DNA from: Pseudomonadales bacterium
GTDB lineage: Bacteria > Pseudomonadota > Gammaproteobacteria > Pseudomonadales > Azotimanducaceae
Assembly (NCBI GenBank): GCA_019090615.1
Contig: JAHRVQ010000054.1
Span: 1 to 64,000 of the forward strand
Direction of reading: 5' to 3'
DNA length: 64,000 nucleotides
The notes beneath the pieces were generated by a model that was given only the letters and a program-made list of their open reading frames with translations, made no database searches and was not told where the DNA came from. Positions 28,022-36,742 of this stretch are shown in pieces; position 1 is the stretch's first letter, and the number at the start of each line of letters is the position of its first letter. A program made the position numbers and the translations under genes.

Positions 28022-29072
28022 ACCCATCCTTGCCATCACCCCCGGTGAACCTGCCGGTATAGGGCCAGACCTTGCACTTTCCGTTGCGCGACACGCAATC
28101 AAACAGCATATCAAAGGCGCAAATAAGCCCCGGCTACTGCTGATTGCTGACCCAGACTTACTGCATCAATGTGCCAGGTCACTTCATTTCCCTACAGTCC
28201 CCATCAATACGCTCAATAATATGGACGATTGGAACGAACAGGCAATCAATGTTTATCCCATAAAACTAAGGACACCTTCAGTGGCGGGCAAACTAAACCC
28301 GACCAATGCCCACTACGTCCTGGAAACGCTAGAATTGGCGGTGACTTTATGCCTGTCAGGCATTTGTCAGGGTATGGTTACTGGCCCAGTACATAAAGCC
28401 TGTATCAACGATGCCGGCATCAGTTTCTCAGGACATACGGAATGGCTGGCAGCACGCATGGGCCAACCACAGGTTGTTATGATGCTAACAACCCCCAGTT
28501 TAAAGGTCGCATTGGCGACAACTCATTTGCCACTCAGAGAAGTTGCTGATGCCATTCAAGGTCCAGCACTAGAGCAAACCTTAGCTATTCTGCATAAAGA
28601 ACTACAGCAACACTTTGGCTTCGACGAGCCAAAGATTTTGGTATGCGGCCTTAATCCCCATGCGGGAGAAAACGGCCATATGGGCCGAGAGGAAATCGAT
28701 ATTATAATACCCGCGCTCGCAGCAGCCAAAACAGCCGGCATTCATGTTTCCGGCCCCGTACCTGCAGATACAGCCTTTACCGAGAAAAGCCTCTCGAACA
28801 CAGATATCGTACTTGCCATGTTCCATGACCAGGGCCTTCCAGTATTGAAACACCAGGGATTTGGCCAGGCCGCTAACGTCACTCTTGGGTTGCCCATCAT
28901 TCGCACCTCTGTAGACCACGGCACCGCACTGGAACTCGCGGGCTCAGGCAACGCTGACGATAATAGTCTGCGCACTGCTATTGAATGCGCAGCGTCAATG
29001 GCAGATTGCGCTGCGCATTTCAGCTCATCAACATTTCAACTCGCCAATAACGATATTACACCCCGGGATTGA
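28002..29072 (+). CDS. pdxA: 4-hydroxythreonine-4-phosphate dehydrogenase
   Basis: NAD-dependent step of pyridoxal-5-phosphate synthesis, 356 residues. Seen: ITPGEPAGIGPDL, MVTGPVHKA, FSGHTEWLA, LATTHLPLREV, LNPHAGENGHMGREE (metal histidine), VLAMFHDQGLPVLK and RTSVDHGTA. The start is TTG at 28002 (GGGAAG upstream), overlapping surA by 20 bases. The stop (TGA, 29070-29072) is one base from the rsmA ATG. Confidence 0.95.
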   Translation: MSKSASRPILAITPGEPAGIGPDLALSVARHAIKQHIKGANKPRLLLIADPDLLHQCARSLHFPTVPINTLNNMDDWNEQAINVYPIKLRTPSVAGKLNPTNAHYVLETLELAVTLCLSGICQGMVTGPVHKACINDAGISFSGHTEWLAARMGQPQVVMMLTTPSLKVALATTHLPLREVADAIQGPALEQTLAILHKELQQHFGFDEPKILVCGLNPHAGENGHMGREEIDIIIPALAAAKTAGIHVSGPVPADTAFTEKSLSNTDIVLAMFHDQGLPVLKHQGFGQAANVTLGLPIIRTSVDHGTALELAGSGNADDNSLRTAIECAASMADCAAHFSSSTFQLANNDITPRD

Positions 29073-29073
29073 T

Positions 29074-29847
29074 ATGGCCAAAATACGTGCACGGAAAAGG
29101 TTTGGTCAAAATTTTTTGCATGACAAACATTTAATCCACAAAATAATACAAACCATCAATCCCCAGCCTTCTGACCATATTATCGAAATAGGTCCAGGAC
29201 ACGGGGCACTAACAGAACACCTGGTTCAGTCTGGTTGCAATCTACAGGTGATTGAGATAGACCGCGACCTTGTAGCTGAGTTAGGCCTGAAGTATCCCCA
29301 ACTTAATGTTATTCAGGCAGATATTCTAAAATTCGACTTTAAGACTATTGCCACGGATACACCATTTAGAATCGTTGGTAATCTACCGTACAATATATCC
29401 ACACCGCTATTATTCAAGCTATTTAAGCAAAACACGTTAATTCATGACATGCACTTTATGATGCAACTTGAGGTTGTTGACCGAATGATCGCCGGGCATT
29501 CTACCCCTGACTACGGGCGCCTTTCAGTGATGACCCAATACTATTGCACAGTAAATAAAATGTTTTCGGTACCAGCCGACGCATTTATCCCTAAACCCAA
29601 GGTAGTTTCAGCAATTGTACGGCTGGCGCCAAAGAACCAGTCAAAAATCGAAACAAATATTTCTTGCCTGGAAAAAATTGTTTTGCAGGCATTTAGCATG
29701 CGCCGCAAAACCATTCGCAACGCCCTCAAAGGGTTTGTTAGCGAAGCCGATATTATTACCCTAGGCCTTAACCCCAAGAGCCGTCCTGAAAACCTCAGCC
29801 TTGCCAACTATGCAACCATAGCCAATTACGCTACTCAGCAGGAGTAG
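29074..29847 (+). CDS. rsmA: 16S rRNA (adenine1518/1519-N6,N6)-dimethyltransferase
   Basis: Dimethylates two adjacent adenines in 16S helix 45; 257 residues. Seen: ARKRFGQNFLHD at the N-terminus, SAM motif IIEIGPGHGALTEHL, acidic VIEIDRDL, and catalytic NLPYNIS. The ATG at 29074 begins one base after the pdxA stop and gives the standard length. The extreme C-terminus (NYATIANYATQ) is encoded by an 18-bp direct repeat (29803-29838), and the final codons form one arm of a hairpin covering the apaH start. Confidence 0.96.
   Translation: MAKIRARKRFGQNFLHDKHLIHKIIQTINPQPSDHIIEIGPGHGALTEHLVQSGCNLQVIEIDRDLVAELGLKYPQLNVIQADILKFDFKTIATDTPFRIVGNLPYNISTPLLFKLFKQNTLIHDMHFMMQLEVVDRMIAGHSTPDYGRLSVMTQYYCTVNKMFSVPADAFIPKPKVVSAIVRLAPKNQSKIETNISCLEKIVLQAFSMRRKTIRNALKGFVSEADIITLGLNPKSRPENLSLANYATIANYATQQE
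29803..29838 (+). repeat. 18-bp in-frame tandem repeat at the rsmA 3' end
   Basis: Two degenerate 18-bp copies (29803-29820, 29821-29838) encode AN-Y-A-T-like blocks at the RsmA C-terminus. The second copy supplies most of the left arm of the hairpin over the apaH start. Confidence 0.75.
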
Positions 29848-29859
29848 CGTAATTGGCTA
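29819..29859 (+). promoter_or_regulatory. Perfect 18-bp hairpin covering the apaH ribosome-binding site and start codon
   Basis: Left arm 29819-29836 and right arm 29842-29859 are perfectly complementary with a 5-base loop. The right arm contains most of the GGAG Shine-Dalgarno (29841-29844), the rsmA stop TAG (29845-29847) and the TTG start of apaH (29853-29855). Ribosomes finishing rsmA would melt it, so apaH translation should depend on rsmA translation. It is followed by no T-run and is therefore not a terminator. Confidence 0.8.
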
Positions 29860-30656
29860 CCTACGCGATTGGCGACCTACAGGGCTGCTTTACTGAACTA
29901 CAAAATCTGCTCAAGCTTATTAATTTTAATTCACAACACGATGCACTATGGTTTGCAGGCGACCTGATAAATCGCGGCCCCAATAACCTTGAAACCATTC
30001 AGTTCATTAGATCACTGCCACATACCAAAATTGTTCTTGGTAATCACGACCTGCATTTTTTAGCCGTCGCAACAGGGGTCGCAAAAACAACCCGCGGTGA
30101 TACTCTGGATGATTTGCTGGATGCACCGGCACTGCCTGATATCATCAACTGGATGCGTCAACTGCCACTCGCCTATTTCGATAGCAGCTTCAATTACTTG
30201 CTAGTGCATGCCGGAATACCGCCAATCTGGCATGTCAGCGAGGCACTGCAATATGCAGAAGAAGTGGCCAATATTCTAAAGGGCAACAACTATCAGGAAT
30301 TTCTAACCAGAATGTATGGCAACCTGCCCGACCTCTGGTGTGATTCTCTGCATGGCTGGGAACGTTTGCGATTGATTACAAATTACCTGACTCGAATACG
30401 CTTTTGTAACCAACAGAGCAAAATTGAATTGACGCACAAATCAACTAAGCCGCCACCGGGTTATAAACCATGGTTCGATTTTCCACGAACCAATAAAGAA
30501 CGCATTTTATTTGGCCACTGGGCGGCGATAGAAGGGATTACCGGTAAGGCCAATATAATTGCCCTTGATACTGGCTGTGTCTGGGGCAGAAAGTTAACAG
30601 CCTTCCGGCTGGACGACCAACAACTATTCTCTGTGCCGGCGGTAATGCCGGCATAA
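29853..30656 (+). CDS. apaH: Symmetrical bis(5'-nucleosyl)-tetraphosphatase
   Basis: Hydrolyses Ap4A to two ADP; 267 residues, calcineurin-type metallophosphatase. Seen in order: IGDLQGC, FAGDLINRGPNN, VLGNHDLHFL, LLVHAGIPP, FGHWAAIEG, ALDTGCVWG. TTG start with GGAG eight bases upstream, both buried in a hairpin. In many relatives apaG lies between rsmA and apaH; it is absent here. The stop region shows a small GC-rich duplication (TGCCGGC twice). Confidence 0.95.
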   Translation: MATYAIGDLQGCFTELQNLLKLINFNSQHDALWFAGDLINRGPNNLETIQFIRSLPHTKIVLGNHDLHFLAVATGVAKTTRGDTLDDLLDAPALPDIINWMRQLPLAYFDSSFNYLLVHAGIPPIWHVSEALQYAEEVANILKGNNYQEFLTRMYGNLPDLWCDSLHGWERLRLITNYLTRIRFCNQQSKIELTHKSTKPPPGYKPWFDFPRTNKERILFGHWAAIEGITGKANIIALDTGCVWGRKLTAFRLDDQQLFSVPAVMPA

Positions 30657-30715
30657 GATTAAATTAGCAGCCTGACACGCAGTCCGTATAGACTAACTAA
30701 CGATCCTATATTCGC

Positions 30716-32008
30716 TCAACCTGGCGGATTTTTCTCCCGCTGAATGGCCCGGTAGCCGATATCTGTCCGCCACATCGCATCTTTAAATTGTATACCGCCG
30801 AGCATTTTATAGGCATGATCTCGGGCATCAGCGACACTTTTCCCCAATGTAGTTACGCCAAGCACCCTACCGCCATTGGTGACTAGCTTGTCATCCTCAA
30901 GCCTTGTACCCGCATGGAAAGTTTTATGCTCATCTTGCTCAAGGGCAATACCCGTAATTTCATCACCTTTTTGGTAATTTGCAGGATAGCCGCCAGCGGC
31001 CAGAACGACAGTAAGCGCAGTACGAGCATCAAATTCTATTTCTTGGCCAGCTAATTTACCATCGATAGCATCCATACATAACTGCCCAAGGTCTGACTGC
31101 ATACGTATCATAACGGGTTGTGTTTCAGGGTCACCAAATCGACAATTAAATTCAATCACCCTGGGATTGCCGTCTTGATCAATCATCAATCCTGCATAAA
31201 GAAAACCCGTATAAGCATTACCTTCTTTTTTCATACCAGCAACCGTAGGCATAATGACCTCGCGCATAATTTTATCATGCACCGCTGGTGTCACCACTGG
31301 CGCTGGCGAATACGCGCCCATACCGCCGGTATTCGGGCCCTTATCACCATCATAGGCTGCTTTATGATCCTGCGACGAAGCAAACGGAATGGCATTTACG
31401 CCATCACAAATAACAATAAAACTGGCTTCCTCGCCCTGTAAAAACTCCTCAATAACAACCAACGCACCCGCCTCACCAAATAATCGGCTATCTAGCATAT
31501 CTCTGATGGTTTTTTCTGCCTCAACCTGGTCTGCAGCTATCACGACACCTTTTCCTGCGGCTAAGCCGTCAGCTTTTATAACAATAGGTGCCGTTAGCGT
31601 ATGGGTATAAGCCACAGCCGCTGCAGTATCCGAAAAACTACGATAATCTGCTGTGGGTATATTATGCCGCAACATAAATTCCTTGCTAAAGCGTTTCGAG
31701 CCTTCAAGCTGAGCAGCCATCTTTGTCGGCCCAAAACATCGCAAACCAGCGGCTATAAATTCATCGACCGCCCCGGCAACCAGTGGCGCTTCTGGGCCGA
31801 TAATTGTTAGATCGATTTTTTCCTGCCTGGCAAATGCAATTTGGCCTGCAATATCCATTACATCGAGATCTATATTGCGCAATTTTCCGTCGTGATTAGT
31901 GCCGCCATTGCCAGGCGCAAGGAAAACCGTTTCAACCGCGCTTGATTGTGCTGCACGCCAGGCCAATGCATGTTCCCTGCCGCCAGATCCAGTAATTAAA
32001 ATTCTCAT
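30716..32008 (-). CDS. purD: Phosphoribosylamine-glycine ligase
   Basis: ATP-grasp enzyme for the second step of purine synthesis (GAR synthetase), 430 residues. Seen: ILITGSGGREHALAW, LAPGNGGT, IGPEAPLVAG, VIKADGLAAGKGV, GPNTGGMGAYSPAP and RVIEFNCRFGDPETQ. It lies 40 bases after purH on the same strand and converges with apaH. Confidence 0.97.
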   Translation of the reverse strand: MRILITGSGGREHALAWRAAQSSAVETVFLAPGNGGTNHDGKLRNIDLDVMDIAGQIAFARQEKIDLTIIGPEAPLVAGAVDEFIAAGLRCFGPTKMAAQLEGSKRFSKEFMLRHNIPTADYRSFSDTAAAVAYTHTLTAPIVIKADGLAAGKGVVIAADQVEAEKTIRDMLDSRLFGEAGALVVIEEFLQGEEASFIVICDGVNAIPFASSQDHKAAYDGDKGPNTGGMGAYSPAPVVTPAVHDKIMREVIMPTVAGMKKEGNAYTGFLYAGLMIDQDGNPRVIEFNCRFGDPETQPVMIRMQSDLGQLCMDAIDGKLAGQEIEFDARTALTVVLAAGGYPANYQKGDEITGIALEQDEHKTFHAGTRLEDDKLVTNGGRVLGVTTLGKSVADARDHAYKMLGGIQFKDAMWRTDIGYRAIQREKNPPG

Positions 32009-32047
32009 AAACTGCTCTTTATTTTTTCCAGTAGTCTGGACCAGAAG

Positions 32048-33685
32048 TTAGTGCCTGAAATGACGCATCGCGGTGAACATCATCGCTATACCGGCTTCAT
32101 CTGCGGCAGCGATTACCTCACTATCCCGTACCGAACCGCCCGGCTGGATAACCGCTGTAATACCAGCTTCTGCCGCAGCATCAAGGCCATCTCGAAAAGG
32201 GAAAAAGGCATCTGATGCCATCACTGAACCGGGTACTACCAGCGCCTCGTCGGCGGCTTTTATACCGGCTATTTTTGCACTATACACCCGACTCATCTGA
32301 CCGGCGCCGACGCCAATGGTACGACAGTCTCTAGCATATACAATGGCATTTGATTTAACGTATTTGGCAACTGTCCAGGCAAAAACCAGATCTCGTTGCT
32401 CGTTAGCTGTAGGAGCACGGGCAGACACTACCTTAAGGTTTGATTGTTCTAGCAAAGATAAATCTGCGGTTTGTACTAGCATGCCGCCCATGACTTTCTT
32501 ATAACTCAATTCGTTCTGCCGATCGGTTGCACCCACCAGCAACGCCCCGCACTCTAGAACACGCACATTTTTGCGCTGCGCGAATATCGCTTTAGCTGCA
32601 GCATCAATTTGCGGTGCAATAACAACTTCAACAAACTGTTTATCTATAATATCTTCAGCAACTTTCGCTGAAACTGAACGATTAAAAGCAATGATACCGC
32701 CGAAAGCAGACGTTGGATCGGTTTCAAAAGCCAATCGATAGGCGGCACCAATATTATCAGCCACAGCAACCCCGCATGGGTTTGCATGTTTAACAATAAC
32801 ACAGGCAGGCTCTACGAAGGCCGCCACACATTCTAAAGCGGCATCCGTATCGGCAACATTATTATATGACAGCGCCTTGCCATTGCTCTGATTTGAAGTT
32901 GCTACGGTACCGGTCGAAGAACCTGCTCCGATAACCTCTGCATCAACATAAAAAGCTGCTTGCTGGTGAGGGTTTTCCCCGTATCGCATAGTTTCCTGTT
33001 TTACATATTGACGAGTAATAGTACTCGGAAATAAATCAACACTATTTGACTCAGGTTCGACACCCGCCAGATAATTAGAAATGGCGGCATCATAACGCGC
33101 CACATGCGCAAAAGCTTTCACCGCCAATTTGAAGCGGGTTTTATGACTTAACGAGCCGTTATTGGCAGCCAACTCGTCAATCACCATAGAATAATCCTGC
33201 ACATCAACCACGACAGCTACACTGGCAAAGTTTTTTGCCGCACTGCGCAGCATTGCCGGACCACCAATATCGATATTTTCAATAGCATCAGCGAAACTTC
33301 CTCCCTGCCGAGCGACGGTTTGCTCAAAGGGATAAAGGTTAACCACCAACAAATCAATCGCCGATATTTCATTTTTAGACATTATATCAACATCAATGCC
33401 AGTGCCGTCTGCATCCCTTCTGCCTAATAGGCCCCCATGGACTTTGGGATGTAAAGTCTTGACCCTACCATCCATCATTTCAGGGAACCCGGTATAATCG
33501 GACACCTGCTGCACAGACACAGCATTCTCTTCCAGTAATTTATAAGTACCGCCCGTTGATATAACGTGAACCTTGTGTTTGATTAATGCTGCGGAGAGAG
33601 TCGCTAACGCTGATTTATCTGAAACACTAATGAGCGCTGTACGAATTTGGATATCTGGCCCTGAAGCTGGCACAGGTTTTGACAT
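32048..33685 (-). CDS. purH: Bifunctional AICAR formyltransferase / IMP cyclohydrolase
   Basis: Last two steps of IMP synthesis. About 545 residues: N-terminal MGS-like cyclohydrolase ([40 protein letters not shown]) and C-terminal formyltransferase ([12 protein letters not shown]-like [41 protein letters not shown]). I start at the second in-frame ATG (GTGGAA about six bases upstream); an ATG five codons earlier lacks a Shine-Dalgarno. First gene of purHD, directly after the fis terminator. Confidence 0.97.
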   Translation of the reverse strand: MSKPVPASGPDIQIRTALISVSDKSALATLSAALIKHKVHVISTGGTYKLLEENAVSVQQVSDYTGFPEMMDGRVKTLHPKVHGGLLGRRDADGTGIDVDIMSKNEISAIDLLVVNLYPFEQTVARQGGSFADAIENIDIGGPAMLRSAAKNFASVAVVVDVQDYSMVIDELAANNGSLSHKTRFKLAVKAFAHVARYDAAISNYLAGVEPESNSVDLFPSTITRQYVKQETMRYGENPHQQAAFYVDAEVIGAGSSTGTVATSNQSNGKALSYNNVADTDAALECVAAFVEPACVIVKHANPCGVAVADNIGAAYRLAFETDPTSAFGGIIAFNRSVSAKVAEDIIDKQFVEVVIAPQIDAAAKAIFAQRKNVRVLECGALLVGATDRQNELSYKKVMGGMLVQTADLSLLEQSNLKVVSARAPTANEQRDLVFAWTVAKYVKSNAIVYARDCRTIGVGAGQMSRVYSAKIAGIKAADEALVVPGSVMASDAFFPFRDGLDAAAEAGITAVIQPGGSVRDSEVIAAADEAGIAMMFTAMRHFRH

Positions 33686-33727
33686 GGGAAATTCCACCAT
33701 TCAAGATCAGCGCCAGGATATAGCGCC

Positions 33728-33760
33728 ATAAAAAAGAAAAAGGACGGCAGTACCGTCCTT
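33728..33760 (-). terminator. Rho-independent terminator after fis
   Basis: AAGGACGG / CCGTCCTT stem (8 bp, 5-base loop, 33740-33760), followed in the minus direction by a T-rich tract (33739-33728). It should end the dusB-fis transcript before purH. Confidence 0.85.
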
Positions 33761-33808
33761 AAATCGCTGGTGGGGAAGTTTACACCCCCGAAGGGGCAAA
33801 AGGAATGC

Positions 33809-34102
33809 TTAGAGTAAACCGTACTTTTCTAATTTTTTGCGCAGGGTACCACGGTTCAAACCAAGTATTAACGCAGTCTGGCTCTGATTATTATTCGTTC
33901 TTTTGAGCACATGCCTCAACAGTGGTGCTTCCATCTCGGACAAAACTAGTTGATACAAGTTGGTCACCTGCTGATCATCCATTGTGTCCATATAACTGCT
34001 CACGGCTTTTACCACAAAATCTGCCAGGCTCTCGCTGGTTTCATTGATCACCTCTGGCTCAATGTATTCTTCCTCGGAAATTGCTACTTGAAACGCTGTC
34101 AT
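33809..34102 (-). CDS. fis: DNA-binding protein Fis
   Basis: 97-residue nucleoid protein. The C-terminal helix-turn-helix is complete (RTNNNQSQTALILGLNRGTLRKKL and a KYGLL end); the central dimer helices ETLEAPLLRHVL-type are present. N-terminal region is variable, as usual. Located downstream of dusB, the classical dusB-fis order, but separated by 247 bp that hold a six-copy short tandem array. Confidence 0.95.
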   Translation of the reverse strand: MTAFQVAISEEEYIEPEVINETSESLADFVVKAVSSYMDTMDDQQVTNLYQLVLSEMEAPLLRHVLKRTNNNQSQTALILGLNRGTLRKKLEKYGLL

Positions 34103-34166
34103 TTTTTCCTCTCCGGACTTAAATCCAATTAATGACTCATATCGTTGCGATGAGTCGTTTTTAATA

Positions 34167-34262
34167 CCTAAAATACATAGCGCTTAGAAAACATAGCCTT
34201 AGAAAACGCAGCTTTTAAAAAACAAAGCTTTTAGAACACAAAGCTTTTAGAAAACACAGCCT
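34167..34262. repeat. Six-copy 15-16-bp tandem array between dusB and fis
   Basis: On the minus strand six head-to-tail units resembling GCTTTGTTTTCTAAAA, increasingly divergent toward fis. It fills much of the fis leader region. Locus-specific: the unit is not found elsewhere in the window. Confidence 0.82.
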
Positions 34263-34318
34263 CTGGCTATTAAAACCAAACCCGCAATTCAGCTTAATAT
34301 TTGCTGAACCGTGATAAT

Positions 34319-34355
34319 GCTTTCCTGCAATCAACTCGCTTTCCTGCAATCAACT
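34319..34355. repeat. 18-bp exact duplication spanning the dusB stop codon
   Basis: Identical 18-bp copies at 34319-34336 and 34338-34355 with one base between. The gene-proximal copy contains the dusB stop (34350-34352); the other repeats the gene end, stop included, immediately downstream. Confidence 0.92.
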
Positions 34356-35348
34356 AAAGGTACCTACGGCATTGATTTCAATCCCATTAAAAATCATATT
34401 TATAGCTTCCAATTGCTCTGTCAATGTCACCAAAGTATTAAAATGTTTGATAAAACTTCGTCTGGATGGGAAATCTGACATCTTGCCAAAATACCAACCC
34501 ACATGTTTCCTGGCTATTCGCGGCCCCATCACCTCACCATAAAAAGATGATAGACAATTTAGATGTGCCACTAGCTGGCGCTTTATCTCACTTGATTCTG
34601 GTTTTTTTTTAAATTGCCCAGATCCAAGGTAATGATCAATCTGGCTGGCTAACCAGGGCCGACCCTGAATCGCCCGACCAACCATCAAAGCAGCCGCCCC
34701 GGTACGCTGTAATACCTGCTGCGCTTTAATCTCGGTATCAATATCGCCATTCGCCACAACGGGGATATTCACCGCTTCTACCACCTGCCGAATAGCCTCA
34801 TAATCCACTTCCCCCTGAAACTTACAGGCCCGTGTCCTACCATGAACGGTAAGCAGTTGAACGCCTTCCTGTTCTGCAATGTGCGCAATTTTAGTCGCAT
34901 TAATTTCATCTCGTGACCAGCCCAGGCGGATTTTCAAGGTGACCGGCACAGTAACCGCTGCCACGACTGCCTTTAATATCTGAGCGACTAATTTTTCATC
35001 TCGCAACAACGCCGAACCAGCCGCTTTATTACATACTTTTTTCGCCGGGCAGCCCATATTAATATCGATAAAATCCGCCCCAAAACCCTGATTGACCGTG
35101 GCAGCCTCAGCCAACATCATGGGATCTGCACCGGCGATTTGTACCCAGCGTGGCCCCGGCTCATCCTGAAACCGCAGTCGATTGGCGGACTTTCTGGTAT
35201 GCCATAAACGCTGATCGCTAGTTACCATTTCTGATACCAGCCAATGAGCACCGTTGGCTCGACAAAGGTTACGGAATGGCTGATCTGAAACACCTGCCAT
35301 AGGCGCAACAACAACATTACTGCTATGCTCAAAAGCACCAATTTTCAA
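34350..35348 (-). CDS. dusB: tRNA-dihydrouridine synthase B
   Basis: FMN-dependent reductase of tRNA uridines, 332 residues. Seen: VVVAPMAGVSDQPFR, LVSEMVTSDQ, QIAGADP, DINMGCPAKKV (catalytic Cys follows as in the family: MGCP, KVCNK), LKIRLGW, LTVHGRTRA, PVVANGDI and ALMVGRAIQGRPW. First gene of the dusB-fis unit; a 13-bp, four-copy repeat sits before its start. Confidence 0.96.
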   Translation of the reverse strand: MKIGAFEHSSNVVVAPMAGVSDQPFRNLCRANGAHWLVSEMVTSDQRLWHTRKSANRLRFQDEPGPRWVQIAGADPMMLAEAATVNQGFGADFIDINMGCPAKKVCNKAAGSALLRDEKLVAQILKAVVAAVTVPVTLKIRLGWSRDEINATKIAHIAEQEGVQLLTVHGRTRACKFQGEVDYEAIRQVVEAVNIPVVANGDIDTEIKAQQVLQRTGAAALMVGRAIQGRPWLASQIDHYLGSGQFKKKPESSEIKRQLVAHLNCLSSFYGEVMGPRIARKHVGWYFGKMSDFPSRRSFIKHFNTLVTLTEQLEAINMIFNGIEINAVGTFS

Positions 35349-35375
35349 GAGTCGTTACCTTCACAAGTGAGCTTC

Positions 35376-35427
35376 ATAGAAATAAATAATAGAAAGGGAT
35401 AATAGAAAGGGGCAATAGAAAAAATTT
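35376..35427. repeat. 13-bp tandem repeat, four copies, upstream of dusB
   Basis: Exact 13-bp period: 35376-35388, 35389-35401, 35402-35414, 35415-35427, each beginning ATAGAAA. It lies in the dusB leader, between the DUF3426 gene end and dusB. Confidence 0.9.
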
Positions 35428-35452
35428 GCCATGGGTAAAACATCAGCTGCAA

Positions 35453-36742
35453 TCAGGGCGCCAGTACAACTAAAGAATAGCTGACAGCTTTAATACCCGG
35501 ATCAACAATCTCCAACGACAAACGTATTTCAGTATTAGCAGGAATGAAACGTAAACCGACCATTTCACCACCAAGGTATTCCGCAGGTAGCAGTTTTCTG
35601 GAGGCAAGAATTCGGCCGTTAATACTTCTAAATCGCAGTTTTAGTCTTGGCAATAGCTGTCTATAAGGTGCTGCATTTTTTACGATTGCATCAATAATCA
35701 ACGCATTGTCATTGCCTTGATGGCTTCTGATGACAAGATCAGTTGCAGTCAGTGCCTGAACATTTTGAAACTCTTGCAATTGACAGTCGATAATTTCGCA
35801 GGCCCTTATATAATAACTTCTGAGCGAAATATCCTGAGACAGGCTGTGCATGTTAAACCAAAGATACTGGCCCAACAACAATAACAACAACAGCAAATTG
35901 AAACTGCACCAACCTAAATACTTCAGTATAGAGGCCAGCTTCAGGCTGGGTTCAGATTCGACAACATCCACCTCTGGCTCATCAGCATCCAACTCAAATT
36001 CAAGCTCAAATCCAGCCAAAGGAGACAGATCCTCTAGCGCTTCTACTGAATCAGCTGTTACTGAATCAGCTGTTACTGAATCAGCCTCTACTGAATCAGA
36101 TCGTGGTCCGGCGAGGGCAATATTATCCGCCAAAGCTGGATCTACTAATGCAGGGCCCACTAATGCGTCTACTTCCGGTTCGTTGACCGCTGCAACAGCC
36201 GCTGATTCAAAGGCATCCTGCTGATCGACTGAATTAAGTTGCTCAGGGCCCATCACTCGGACTTCGACACTGACATCCTGGGCAACTGACGCGGTTATAT
36301 TTTCTGTTGTTTCAGTCGAGTCTGCAGGCTCGTTTAACCCAGTTACACCCGCTAGCGCGGTGGCCATTGGCTCAGCAATCATTAACTCCGCAGCGGTCTG
36401 ATTCGATTCAACATGAATTACTGGAATTTGAATTTCCGCCGGCCCAACCCTGTCGGCTTGAGTATGCAGTAGGGACCTGGCCGGTTCTGCCAGAGCAATC
36501 TCGGGTCCGACGACATCCGCTAAAGATTGTACCGCCTGCTCGTCAACAACAAGCTCTTCAGCTTCTATCTGCTGACCCTGTGCATCAAACTCAACCGCTT
36601 CAGTCGCAATGAATGCCTGCCCATCAAAAATGGTTAAACAGGCACCACATCGAACCGCACCTTCTGCCGCATTTAATTGTGCGTGCGTGATATTAAATGC
36701 GGTCGCACAGTTTGGGCATTGGGTTACAAAGTCAGCCGACAC
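35453..36742 (-). CDS. Zinc-ribbon and DUF3426 domain membrane protein
   Basis: 429 residues from a GTG with AGGA seven bases upstream; GTG overlaps the prmA stop by one base (TAGTG). N-terminal MJ0042-type zinc ribbon (FVTQCPNCATAFNI and VRCGACLTIF), a long acidic A/V/E/S/D-rich linker, one membrane helix (NLLLLLLLLGQYLWFNM) and a DUF3426 C-terminal domain. The linker contains a 15-bp in-frame repeat (36042-36101) encoding DSVTA-type blocks. The same protein type occupies this place in P. aeruginosa, between prmA and dusB. Function unknown. Confidence 0.88.
   Translation of the reverse strand: MSADFVTQCPNCATAFNITHAQLNAAEGAVRCGACLTIFDGQAFIATEAVEFDAQGQQIEAEELVVDEQAVQSLADVVGPEIALAEPARSLLHTQADRVGPAEIQIPVIHVESNQTAAELMIAEPMATALAGVTGLNEPADSTETTENITASVAQDVSVEVRVMGPEQLNSVDQQDAFESAAVAAVNEPEVDALVGPALVDPALADNIALAGPRSDSVEADSVTADSVTADSVEALEDLSPLAGFELEFELDADEPEVDVVESEPSLKLASILKYLGWCSFNLLLLLLLLGQYLWFNMHSLSQDISLRSYYIRACEIIDCQLQEFQNVQALTATDLVIRSHQGNDNALIIDAIVKNAAPYRQLLPRLKLRFRSINGRILASRKLLPAEYLGGEMVGLRFIPANTEIRLSLEIVDPGIKAVSYSLVVLAP
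36042..36101. repeat. 15-bp in-frame tandem repeat in the DUF3426 gene
   Basis: Four 15-bp units (36042-36056, 36057-36071, 36072-36086, 36087-36101) with the two central ones identical except for the last base. They encode the acidic linker between zinc ribbon and membrane helix. Confidence 0.88.

Noticed and set aside
28981-29073. Longer rsmA start at 28981
   Set aside because: Would overlap pdxA by 92 bases and add residues before the conserved ARKRFGQNFLHD start; the ATG at 29074 fits family length and spacing.
33779-33800. CCCC-GAA-GGGG palindrome near the fis end as a second terminator
   Set aside because: Only four G-C pairs and no T-run; the main terminator at 33728-33760 is sufficient.
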